Source: CANQDT01 sp051878935
GTDB lineage: Bacteria > Bacillota > Clostridia > Lachnospirales > Lachnospiraceae
NCBI GenBank assembly: GCA_051878935.1
Contig: JBJELB010000106.1
Coordinates: 1 to 5,172 of the forward strand
Reading direction: 5' to 3'
Length of the DNA: 5,172 nucleotides
Shown in pieces: positions 1-5,172 of the stretch. The notes under the pieces are model-generated. The model was not told the DNA's origin and did no database searches. It saw only the letters and a list, made by a program, of their open reading frames with translations. Made by a program: the position numbers and the translations under genes. Numbering within the stretch: the first letter of the stretch is position 1; the number at the start of each line of letters is the position of its first letter.

Positions 1-27
1 TATTTTGTAAAACAATGTATGCCTAGG

Positions 28-56
28 TTGACGAATGAGTATAATATAGATATAAT
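28..56 (+). promoter_or_regulatory. Sigma-A-type promoter of the AbiL/RloAB operon
   Basis: TTGACG at 28-33 is separated by exactly 17 bp from a perfect TATAAT at 51-56, giving an expected transcription start near 63 and a leader of about 40 nt before the ATPase start codon. A second TATAAT at 40-45 lies only 6 bp from the -35 and has no suitable -35 of its own, so it is probably incidental. This promoter would let the two-gene cassette be transcribed independently of anything upstream. Confidence 0.75.
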
Positions 57-65
57 GAGGGTGTG

Positions 66-79
66 ATTTTGCATAAAAT
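66..79. promoter_or_regulatory. Short inverted repeat just after the predicted start site (possible operator)
   Basis: ATTTT at 66-70 and AAAAT at 75-79 flank GCAT, forming a small dyad immediately downstream of the predicted transcription start. The position would suit an operator for a repressor of the defence operon. The arms are pure A/T and only 5 bp long, so chance is a serious alternative, and no regulator gene is visible in the window. Confidence 0.2.
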
Positions 80-102
80 GTGCAGAATGGAGGAATCTTG
101 AA

Positions 103-1437
103 ATGTTGTTACAATTCAAAGTTAAGAACTATAAATCTTTTTTGGAAGAAACTGAATTTTCTATGGAGGCTGCTCCAAAACAGAAAGGACTTGACTATAG
201 TTTAAGCAATATAAAATTCAAAAAGAGAATAATCAAAGGTCTTAGTTCCTCTGTTATTTATGGACCAAATGCATCTGGTAAGACAAATGTGATTGGTGCT
301 ATGGATACTTTGCGCTCAATTATTCTTAGAGGCAATATACGAAATACCGAGGAAAAGGGTTCACCCAATCCTGCTTCAGAATCATTGGAATTTATACCAA
401 ATAATACACTGGAGCATGCAAATCCCATAGAATTTGCTATTACTTTTATGGAGAATAACCTTCTTATCAGCTATGAACTTGTACTAGATCTGGGAGTGTT
501 TCTTGAGACTGCACATGAGAGAAGAATTCTCAGAGAAGTTCTATCTGTGAATGAGTCAACTATTTTCCATAGAGAAGAAGGTCTGGTTATAGAGAATTTA
601 AACGTGATTAAGAAGTATTTGTCAGATTCGGTGGATGCTCATGTAAATGGAATAGGTCTGATAGCAGCGAACAGTCTAAATCCAGAGGAACTCTTTCTTA
701 TGAATGGCTTTAAGCTTTTGTATTCACAGAATCTTGTAAAGATAATATCAGAGTGGTTTTTGAATAAGTTCATGGTTATTTGCAGAGCAGATTCCTTACA
801 GTTGATCAAAAGATTTGCTGATCCACAGCAACCGACTGTATATATTGAAAAGACAATGAACAGAGCCGCAGAACTTTTTGGCATAAATTCCAATGCGGTA
901 GGATATGTTGTAGGGGACGATGATACGGGTGCAAAATTGTGTTCTATCTTTAAGGATGAGAAGAATAAAAAGATTGCAACTATGGCGGCGGAGTTGTTTG
1001 AATCTTATGGAACCATTCGTTTTGTAACAATTTTTCCATTAGTATTAAAGGCTATCCTAACGGGAGGAACTTTGATCGTGGATGAGTTTGACGCATCTAT
1101 TCATCCAATGGCACTTATGAATATCATCAATATTTTTCATAACGATGACATTAATATCCACCACGCACAGCTGATTTTTAATACGCATAATCCAATATTC
1201 CTCAATTCGAATATCTTTAGAAGAGATGAAATTAAGTTTGTGGAGCGTGACGATGAAACTCATCTTAGTGTGCTTTATTCTCTTTCTGATTTTGGAACTA
1301 CAGGTGATAGAGGTGTCAGAAAGCATGATGATTATATGCAACACTACTTTGTTAGTGAGTACGGTGCGATTAAGGATATAGATTTCACACCTATTTTTGA
1401 GGAGATTTTGAATCGGGAAAGTGGGGTGGGATCATGA
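103..1437 (+). CDS. abiLi: AAA/ABC-type ATPase, RloA/AbiLi family (abortive infection, ATPase subunit)
   Basis: This is a 444-aa ATPase of the RloA/AbiLi family, the regulatory or sensor partner in two-gene phage-defence modules. What is seen: an N-terminal strand pattern typical of this ATPase group (LLQFKVKNYKSF, residues 2-13), a Walker A motif GPNASGKT at 54-61, a degenerate ABC-signature-like ESYGTIR at 300-306, Walker B LIVDE at 324-328 running into the D-loop-like FDASIHP (329-335), and a switch histidine in NTHNP at 360-364. The tail (YSLSDF, then VRK and YGAI) matches the usual RloA C-terminus. No membrane segment or signal peptide is seen, so it is probably cytoplasmic. ATG at 103 has a strong GGAGGA site at 89-94, 8 bp away. 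The stop overlaps the next start by 4 bp, indicating translational coupling. The middle region (about 110-290) is divergent and may hold the sensing or partner-binding surface (inference). Codon use is A/T-rich compared with pcrA. Confidence 0.87.
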   Translation: MLLQFKVKNYKSFLEETEFSMEAAPKQKGLDYSLSNIKFKKRIIKGLSSSVIYGPNASGKTNVIGAMDTLRSIILRGNIRNTEEKGSPNPASESLEFIPNNTLEHANPIEFAITFMENNLLISYELVLDLGVFLETAHERRILREVLSVNESTIFHREEGLVIENLNVIKKYLSDSVDAHVNGIGLIAANSLNPEELFLMNGFKLLYSQNLVKIISEWFLNKFMVICRADSLQLIKRFADPQQPTVYIEKTMNRAAELFGINSNAVGYVVGDDDTGAKLCSIFKDEKNKKIATMAAELFESYGTIRFVTIFPLVLKAILTGGTLIVDEFDASIHPMALMNIINIFHNDDINIHHAQLIFNTHNPIFLNSNIFRRDEIKFVERDDETHLSVLYSLSDFGTTGDRGVRKHDDYMQHYFVSEYGAIKDIDFTPIFEEILNRESGVGS

Positions 1438-2093
1438 TTAAGAGAAAAACCATCAAGAAGTACTTCTTTACCGTTGAGGGTGAAACAGAGAAGTGGTATT
1501 TGGAATGGTTAAGGGATAGAATCAATGAGTGTGAAGAAGCGACTTATAAGGTATCATTCGATATTCAGGTACAGAAGAATCCGTTAAAGAGAGCAAAGTC
1601 TTTAGCAGTGACAAGTAAGACTGAAATTTGGCATTTGTCAGATTATGAAAGCGATGAGCCGATTCATGTAAAACAGTTTACTGAGGTGATGGATAAGATG
1701 AAGGCTGCATCGAATCTTGGTAAACAGCTTTCATATAAGTTTGGATATACAAATCTGACCTTTGATTTATGGGTCATTTTACATAAAGCTGCTTGTAATG
1801 GTGCACAAGCTCATAGAAAGAATTATATTAATTCACTGAATCAGGTCTATGGCGAGAAGTTCGAAAACATGGATGAATATAAGCATGAGGATAATTTTAA
1901 AAGATGCTTGGGGCAACTGTCTTTAGATAATGTCCGAAATGCCATAGATAGGGCTAATAAGATAATGGTACGAAATCAGGAGAATGGGTATCGACTTTAT
2001 GAGTATAAGGGATATAAGTATTATAAAGAAAATCCCTCCCTGACAATTAATGTGATTATTGAAAAAATTCTAAAGGATTGTGAACTGATGTAG
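1434..2093 (+). CDS. abiLii: RloB/AbiLii-family TOPRIM-like protein (probable nuclease effector)
   Basis: This 219-aa protein resembles the RloB family, whose fold is TOPRIM-like, and AbiLii of the lactococcal AbiL system. Key residues are visible in family order: VEGETEKWYL at 14-23 with the TOPRIM glutamate as E15 or E17, the acidic metal-site motif SDYESDE at 69-75 (D70-x-E72-x-D74, where a DxD is more usual), and NLTFDLWVILH at 107-117, the equivalent of the family's NPxFExWLxLH segment. Basic stretches (KNPLKRAK near 48-55) could contact nucleic acid. There is no signal peptide or membrane segment, so it should be cytoplasmic. It starts inside the end of the ATPase gene (ATGA overlap) with only a G-rich weak binding site, GGGGTGGG, so its translation probably depends on the upstream gene and keeps the two subunits in ratio. 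Nuclease activity is inferred from the fold; the target is unknown. The family call is strong, the biochemical role less so. Confidence 0.85.
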   Translation: MIKRKTIKKYFFTVEGETEKWYLEWLRDRINECEEATYKVSFDIQVQKNPLKRAKSLAVTSKTEIWHLSDYESDEPIHVKQFTEVMDKMKAASNLGKQLSYKFGYTNLTFDLWVILHKAACNGAQAHRKNYINSLNQVYGEKFENMDEYKHEDNFKRCLGQLSLDNVRNAIDRANKIMVRNQENGYRLYEYKGYKYYKENPSLTINVIIEKILKDCELM

Positions 2094-2174
2094 GTATAAA
2101 AAAGAGATGAGCAAAACTATCGCAAGTCGAAAATTTGAGAAAGTATGGTTATACTAGCATATATAGCTGCAATA

Positions 2175-2183
2175 TGATACAAT
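2175..2183 (+). promoter_or_regulatory. Probable extended -10 promoter for pcrA
   Basis: TGATACAAT at 2175-2183 fits the extended -10 form TGnTAnAAT with 5 of 6 matches in the -10 hexamer, and lies about 70 bp before the pcrA start codon. No convincing -35 is seen at 17 bp; TATACT at 2150-2155 is a weaker alternative -10. The spacer 2094-2253 shows no clear intrinsic terminator after the defence operon, so read-through from the upstream promoter into pcrA is also possible. Confidence 0.4.
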
Positions 2184-2196
2184 GAGCCGAAAGACG

Positions 2197-2212
2197 ACAT
2201 GATAACATGATA
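2197..2212. repeat. Perfect 8-bp tandem repeat ACATGATA x2
   Basis: ACATGATA occurs twice in direct succession (2197-2204 and 2205-2212) in the probable untranslated leader of pcrA, between the candidate promoter and the start codon. It may be a small replication-slippage duplication or a fragment of the junction left by insertion of the defence cassette. No function can be assigned. Confidence 0.6.
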
Positions 2213-2253
2213 ATTCCTTTAGGAAAATACAGACAGAAGAATTGAGGAAGAGT

Positions 2254-4485
2254 ATGGCAGACTATAGTACATTAAATGAGAAACAGCAACAGGCAGTCTT
2301 TCAGACGGAAGGACCGGTTTTGGTATTGGCAGGAGCCGGTTCCGGCAAAACGCGTGCGATTACCCACCGGATTGCTTATTTGATAGAAGAAATGGGTGTG
2401 AATCCATATCACATTATGGCGATTACATTTACTAACAAAGCTGCAAGGGAAATGAAGGAACGGGTGGATGCCCTCGTTTCCTATGGTTCGGAGGCAGTAT
2501 GGGTTGCGACCTTTCACTCTACCTGCGTCCGTATCTTGAGACAGCATATTGAGCGGATAGGGTATGACCGCAATTTTACCATATATGATACGGATGACCA
2601 GAAAAACCTGATCAAGCAGTGTTATAAGAAGCTGCAGATTGATCCGAAGAATTTTCCGGAAAAAACGACTCTGTCAGAGATTTCAAAAGCGAAGGATGAA
2701 TTTTTGACTCCGGCTGATTATCGCAGAGAGCATGAGAATGATTTTCGTCGCTTAAAGATTGCGGATCTGTACCAGGAATACCAGAAAGAACTGCAGGCCA
2801 ATAATGCATTGGATTTTGATGATTTACTTTTTAAAACTGTAGAATTGTTTCAGTTTCACCCGGATGTACTGGAACAGTATCAGGAACGTTTTCGATATAT
2901 TATGGTGGATGAGTATCAGGATACGAATACGATTCAGTTTATGTTTGTGAATATGTTGGCAAGGAAATACCGGAATCTGTGTGTAGTAGGGGATGATGAC
3001 CAGTCGATTTATAAGTTTCGCGGGGCGAATATCCTCAACATTCTGAATTTCGAACAGCAGTTTCCGGATGCAGCCGTTATCAAACTGGAGCAGAACTATC
3101 GTTCCACGAAGAATATCCTGGAGGCAGCCAATTGTGTGATAGCCAACAACCATGGTCGCAAGGCGAAAACACTCTGGACGGCGAATGAGGAGGGGGAGAA
3201 GATATCTCTGGCTCAATATGAGAGTGAATATGATGAAGCAGATGGTGTTACACGACAGATTCAGAATGTGGTGAGCGAATCAGGGGCATCCTATGCAGAT
3301 TGTGCGATTCTGTATCGAACGAATGCACAATCCCGTGTCTTAGAAGAAAAATTATTGATGCGAAGCATTCCGTATCGTATCTTCGGTGGAGTGAATTTCT
3401 ATCAGAGAAAAGAAATCAAGGATTTGATTTCGTATCTGAAGGTGGTTTTTAACGGTGTGGATGATATGGCAGTACGTCGTATTATCAACGTGCCAAAGCG
3501 GGGAATCGGTGCAACGACACTCGACAAAGTAGCAGTATACGCAGAGGAACGGAACATTGATTTTATGCAGGCTTTATTTGAAGCGGAGGAGATTCCGGGA
3601 ATCAAAAAAGCGGCAGAGAAGATTAAGACTTTTACGGATCTGATACAGGAATTGAGGGCGATTGCAGCTACACCTTCAGAAGGTTTTCTGGAGCATTTAT
3701 ATGAACAACTGTTAGAAAAGACAGGCTATCGTCAGGCGCTGGTGGATGAAAAGACGGAAGAAAGTATGGCACGTGTGGAGAATATCGATGAGCTGCAAAG
3801 TAAGATAGCGACGTATGAATCCGAAGCAGAATTACCATCGCTGGGCGGTCTGCTGGAAGAAATAGCATTGGTTGCAGATATTGATAATCTGGATGACGAG
3901 CGGGAATGTGTGGTGTTAATGACGCTTCACAGCGCCAAAGGTCTGGAATTTCCATATGTATTTTTAACCGGACTGGAAGATGGTTTATTCCCGGGTATGA
4001 TGTCGATTCTGGCAGAAGGGGAAGAGGAACTGGAAGAGGAACGCAGATTGTGTTATGTAGGCATCACGAGAGCGGAACGCGGATTATATATCAGCGCAGC
4101 ACGCAGACGTATGGTGCGTGGTGAGAGCCGGTATTCCAAGCTGTCCCGGTTTGTAGAAGAGATTCCGGAAGAATTGTTACAGGGTACGGCAAAGATGCGG
4201 ATGGCGAAACCGGATGTACTGGCACAGGCAAAGAGCACTGTCCAGCAAAGGATGGGTAGTTTTGGGAAACCTTTCGCTCATTCCTATCAATCGAGGAGCT
4301 TTGCCTCAAACGCTCCGATACAAATAGATTATGCTGTTGGAGATACGGTGCGACACATCAAGTTCGGACAGGGTGTCGTGACTGAGATTGTTGCGGGCGG
4401 TCGTGATTATGAAGTTACAGTAGATTTTGCAAAAGTGGGTGTGAAGAAGATGTTTGCATCCTTTGCAAAATTAAAAAAACTATAA
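2254..4485 (+). CDS. pcrA: ATP-dependent DNA helicase PcrA (UvrD/Rep family, SF1A)
   Basis: This 743-aa protein is a complete 3'-5' SF1A DNA helicase, the Gram-positive counterpart of UvrD, acting in excision repair, removal of stalled RNA polymerase and conflict resolution at forks, and in rolling-circle plasmid replication. Motifs are all present and intact, numbered from ATG 2254: Q-motif LNEKQQ 7-12, Walker A AGAGSGKT 26-33, motif Ia TFTNKAA 58-64, Ib TFHS 86-89, motif II VDEYQDTN 218-225, motif III VGDDDQSIYKFRGA 245-258, motif IV LEQNYRST 278-285, motif V TLHSAKGLEF 557-566, motif VI CYVGITRA 600-607. The C-terminal 49 residues from V695 (VGDTVRHIKFGQGVV) form the Tudor-like domain known in PcrA to bind RNA polymerase. 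The ATG is chosen because GAGGAAG sits just upstream; an in-frame TTG at 2242 would add MRKS but has a weaker site. Length is normal for PcrA. Base composition is more G/C-rich than the upstream cassette. Confidence 0.96.
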   Translation: MADYSTLNEKQQQAVFQTEGPVLVLAGAGSGKTRAITHRIAYLIEEMGVNPYHIMAITFTNKAAREMKERVDALVSYGSEAVWVATFHSTCVRILRQHIERIGYDRNFTIYDTDDQKNLIKQCYKKLQIDPKNFPEKTTLSEISKAKDEFLTPADYRREHENDFRRLKIADLYQEYQKELQANNALDFDDLLFKTVELFQFHPDVLEQYQERFRYIMVDEYQDTNTIQFMFVNMLARKYRNLCVVGDDDQSIYKFRGANILNILNFEQQFPDAAVIKLEQNYRSTKNILEAANCVIANNHGRKAKTLWTANEEGEKISLAQYESEYDEADGVTRQIQNVVSESGASYADCAILYRTNAQSRVLEEKLLMRSIPYRIFGGVNFYQRKEIKDLISYLKVVFNGVDDMAVRRIINVPKRGIGATTLDKVAVYAEERNIDFMQALFEAEEIPGIKKAAEKIKTFTDLIQELRAIAATPSEGFLEHLYEQLLEKTGYRQALVDEKTEESMARVENIDELQSKIATYESEAELPSLGGLLEEIALVADIDNLDDERECVVLMTLHSAKGLEFPYVFLTGLEDGLFPGMMSILAEGEEELEEERRLCYVGITRAERGLYISAARRRMVRGESRYSKLSRFVEEIPEELLQGTAKMRMAKPDVLAQAKSTVQQRMGSFGKPFAHSYQSRSFASNAPIQIDYAVGDTVRHIKFGQGVVTEIVAGGRDYEVTVDFAKVGVKKMFASFAKLKKL

Positions 4486-4489
4486 ACCT

Positions 4490-4516
4490 TTCGAATATTT
4501 CATGGAATATTTCGAA
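4490..4516. promoter_or_regulatory. Paired TTCGAA palindromes (dyad) overlapping a promoter
   Basis: TTCGAA occurs at 4490-4495 and again at 4511-4516, 21 bp centre to centre or about two helical turns, just after the pcrA stop. The inner sequence also carries AATATTTC as a direct repeat at 4494-4501 and 4506-4513. The whole can fold as an imperfect hairpin (about 11 pairs with one bulge on each side, loop ATG). No T-run follows, so a canonical intrinsic terminator for pcrA is unlikely. Because the segment covers the -35 region of the next gene's promoter, a dimer- or tetramer-binding operator is an alternative. Confidence 0.4.
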
Positions 4517-4531
4517 GAATAGTGGTATAAT
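4503..4531 (+). promoter_or_regulatory. Extended -10 promoter of the small membrane protein gene
   Basis: TGGTATAAT at 4523-4531 is a perfect extended -10. The hexamer 17 bp upstream is TGGAAT (4503-4508), a weak -35, as is common when an extended -10 is present. The expected start near 4538 gives a leader of about 34 nt before the small gene. Confidence 0.6.
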
Positions 4532-4571
4532 CATTGTACTAATATGAGAAACGTATGAAAGGAGAGAGTAT

Positions 4572-4835
4572 ATGGGACGTTTTAAACATATGAATGATTT
4601 AATCGACATGGCAAAATGGAACGAACTGGTAGGAAGAAAAGAAGAGAAGAAAGAGAATAAAATTGTAATTGCATTGGCAATCATCGGAGCTGTTGCAGCA
4701 GTAGCAGGCATCGCATATGCAGTCATCCGTTGTGTAGTACCGGATTATGATGACTTTTATGATGATGACTATGATGATGATTTTGATATGGATTTCTTTG
4801 ATGAGGATAGCAAAGAAGAGCCAGCAGAGGTATAA
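4572..4835 (+). CDS. Small single-pass membrane protein with a highly acidic C-terminal tail (unknown function)
   Basis: This 87-aa protein is not assigned to a named family. A charged, amphipathic N-terminal part (residues 1-30, ending in a lysine/glutamate-rich stretch RKEEKKENK) is followed by one hydrophobic segment at about 31-51 (isoleucine, valine and alanine rich, small residues GA-AA-AG), then an arginine and a tail from P57 onward made almost only of Asp, Glu, Tyr and Phe, ending EEPAEV. The basic flank before the membrane segment suggests N-terminus in the cytoplasm and the acidic tail outside (positive-inside rule; inference). The hydrophobic segment is too far from the N-terminus for a usual signal peptide. 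ATG at 4572 has an excellent AAAGGAG site at 4558-4564 and its own promoter, so it is very likely a real gene. The tail could bind metal ions or basic surfaces such as cell-wall partners, but nothing proves it. Confidence 0.8.
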   Translation: MGRFKHMNDLIDMAKWNELVGRKEEKKENKIVIALAIIGAVAAVAGIAYAVIRCVVPDYDDFYDDDYDDDFDMDFFDEDSKEEPAEV

Positions 4836-4846
4836 AAGAGTGCCTG

Positions 4847-4876
4847 AGAGGGGCTGTACGAACGTGCAGTCTCTCT
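4847..4876 (+). terminator. Strong 13-bp hairpin after the small gene (possible terminator without a clear U-tract)
   Basis: AGAGGGGCTGTAC (4847-4859) pairs with GTGCAGTCTCTCT (4864-4876) over 13 consecutive positions, including three G-T wobbles, around a GAAC loop, starting 12 bp after the stop codon. The position is right for ending the small gene's transcript. The sequence after it (TGAAAGATAGG) lacks the expected T-run, so it may instead be a 3'-end stability hairpin. Confidence 0.5.
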
Positions 4877-4909
4877 TGAAAGATAGGTGTTTATAATTGT
4901 ATAAATATT

Positions 4910-4937
4910 CTGACAATTCGATACCGGACCGCATAAA
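4910..4937 (+). promoter_or_regulatory. Weak upstream tandem promoter for the tRNA cluster (candidate)
   Basis: CTGACA at 4910-4915 and CATAAA at 4932-4937 are spaced 16 bp. The -35 part lies in a repeat of the main tRNA promoter's -35 region. The -10 match is poor, so this is either a weak second promoter or a decayed copy. Confidence 0.3.
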
Positions 4938-4984
4938 TTCTGTGTTTTAATTTTTTAAAAAAACGTGTTGACAATTAAGATACC
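4911..4984. repeat. Direct repeat of the -35 region: TGACAATT(C/AA)GATACC twice
   Basis: TGACAATTCGATACC at 4911-4925 recurs as TGACAATTAAGATACC at 4969-4984, differing only by C versus AA in the middle, with starts 58 bp apart. Both copies begin within a -35 hexamer. The pattern indicates a duplicated promoter segment ahead of the tRNA genes, or two copies of a binding site. Confidence 0.65.
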
Positions 4985-4996
4985 CTGTAATATAAT
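4945..4996 (+). promoter_or_regulatory. Consensus stable-RNA promoter with UP-like A/T tract for the tRNA cluster
   Basis: TTGACA at 4968-4973 and TATAAT at 4991-4996 are both perfect consensus hexamers with the optimal 17-bp spacer. Directly upstream, 4945-4963 is 19 bp of A and T only, resembling an UP element contacted by RNA polymerase alpha subunits. The predicted start is near 5003, leaving a leader of about 37 nt to the first tRNA; TGCGT at 5003-5007 and ACGCA at 5017-5021 could form a small 5' hairpin in that leader. Such strength is typical of tRNA and rRNA operons. Confidence 0.88.
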
Positions 4997-5039
4997 ATGA
5001 CTTGCGTTGATGAGAGACGCATGACAATCACACATTTTA

Positions 5040-5114
5040 CGGGGTGTGGCTCAGCTTGGCTAGAGCGCTTGATTTGGGATCAAGAGGTCGCAGGTTCGAA
5101 TCCTGTCACCCCGA
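5040..5114 (+). tRNA. tRNA-Pro (anticodon TGG)
   Basis: A complete 75-nt cloverleaf can be read. The acceptor arm is CGGGGTG (5040-5046) with CACCCCG (5107-5113) and discriminator A at 5114; the D stem is GCTC/GAGC; the anticodon stem is CTTGA/TCAAG with loop TTTGGGA and anticodon TGG at 5075-5077; the T arm is GCAGG-TTCGAAT-CCTGT with one G-T pair. TGG reads proline codons CCN, mainly CCA and CCG. The 3' CCA is not encoded (CTC follows), so it must be added after transcription. It is the first gene of the cluster behind the strong promoter. Confidence 0.97.
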
Positions 5115-5118
5115 CTCT

Positions 5119-5172
5119 GCGGGTGTAGTTCAATGGTAGAACACTAGCCTTCCAAGCTAGATACGTGGGTTC
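5119..5172 (+). tRNA. tRNA-Gly (anticodon TCC), 3' end cut by the window
   Basis: It begins with acceptor strand GCGGGTG at 5119-5125, then D arm GTTC/GAAC with loop AATGGTA, and anticodon stem CTAGC/GCTAG around CTTCCAA with anticodon TCC at 5151-5153. The variable loop and the start of the T arm (TGGGTTC) end the window, so 54 nt of about 71 are present. Only 4 bp (CTCT) separate it from tRNA-Pro, which implies cotranscription and processing from one precursor. It reads GGA and GGG glycine codons. Confidence 0.95.

Noticed and set aside
40..45. First TATAAT as the -10 of the defence operon
   Set aside because: It is only 6 bp after TTGACG and no -35-like hexamer lies 17 bp upstream of it; the second TATAAT at 51-56 has the exact 17-bp spacing.
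103..2093. PARIS (AriA/AriB) system
   Set aside because: The logic is similar, but the second protein has RloB/AbiLii motifs (VEGETEKWYL, NLTFDLWVILH) and the ATPase tail (YSLSDF, VRK, YGAI) is RloA-like, so AbiL/RloAB fits better.
2242..2253. TTG at 2242 as the pcrA start
   Set aside because: It is in frame and would add four residues, but the GAGGAAG site is positioned for ATG 2254, and the protein from that ATG already begins a few residues before the conserved LNEKQQ motif, as expected.
103..4485. A Gabija-like three-gene system: ATPase plus TOPRIM protein plus UvrD-type helicase
   Set aside because: The helicase is a full-length PcrA with all motifs and the RNA-polymerase-binding C-terminal domain, has its own spacer and probable promoter, and differs in composition. 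GajA carries ATPase and TOPRIM in one chain, and GajB is shorter. Adjacency is best explained by insertion next to a housekeeping gene.
4741..4803. GAT/GAC-rich stretch as a tandem nucleotide repeat or CRISPR-like element
   Set aside because: It is the coding sequence of the acidic tail; units are irregular and explained by Asp, Tyr and Phe codons.
4599..4934. Long reverse-strand reading frame opposite the small membrane protein gene
   Set aside because: It is produced by the low-complexity Asp codon run read in reverse (poly-Ile/Val), and has no credible binding site; the forward gene has a promoter and a strong ribosome binding site.
5040..5172. tRNA genes as an attachment site for an integrated element carrying the defence genes
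   Set aside because: No integrase is visible, no repeat of a tRNA 3' end was seen elsewhere in the window, and pcrA and the small gene separate the tRNAs from the cassette.

Overview
The window looks like a chromosomal segment of a low-to-moderate GC Gram-positive bacterium, most likely a Clostridia/Lachnospiraceae-type Firmicute. The grounds are A/T-rich spacers with near-consensus sigma-A promoters, strong purine ribosome binding sites (GGAGGA, AAAGGAG), a PcrA-type helicase with the Gram-positive C-terminal domain, and a tRNA gene that does not encode its CCA end. Genus cannot be read from the sequence. All supported genes are on the + strand.

Left part (1-2093): a two-gene defence cassette. 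A good promoter (TTGACG-N17-TATAAT) drives a 444-aa AAA/ABC-type ATPase of the RloA/AbiLi family. Its stop codon overlaps the start of a 219-aa RloB/AbiLii-family protein with a TOPRIM-like core (ATGA overlap). This matches the two-component abortive-infection module AbiL (also called RloAB). The ATPase would act as sensor or regulator and the TOPRIM-like protein as the probable nuclease effector; these roles are inferred by analogy with other ATPase-TOPRIM defence pairs. By eye the cassette is more A/T-rich than the downstream genes, consistent with acquisition by transfer.

Middle (2094-4485): a 160-bp spacer with an 8-bp tandem repeat and a probable extended -10 promoter, then pcrA, a complete superfamily 1A DNA helicase with every expected motif. 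It is a housekeeping gene for repair and for resolving replication-transcription conflicts.

Right part (4486-5172): a dyad of two TTCGAA palindromes over the promoter of a small gene, which encodes an 87-aa single-pass membrane protein with a very acidic C-terminal tail (unknown function). A strong hairpin follows. Then comes a stable-RNA promoter region: a perfect consensus TTGACA-N17-TATAAT with an A/T-tract upstream, and a partly duplicated, weaker copy of it 58 bp earlier. It feeds a tRNA cluster, tRNA-Pro(TGG) followed 4 bp later by tRNA-Gly(TCC), which is cut by the window end.

The most interesting content is the AbiL/RloAB cassette beside core chromosomal genes. It belongs to a known family and is not a wholly new system. 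The acidic membrane protein is the least characterised gene.
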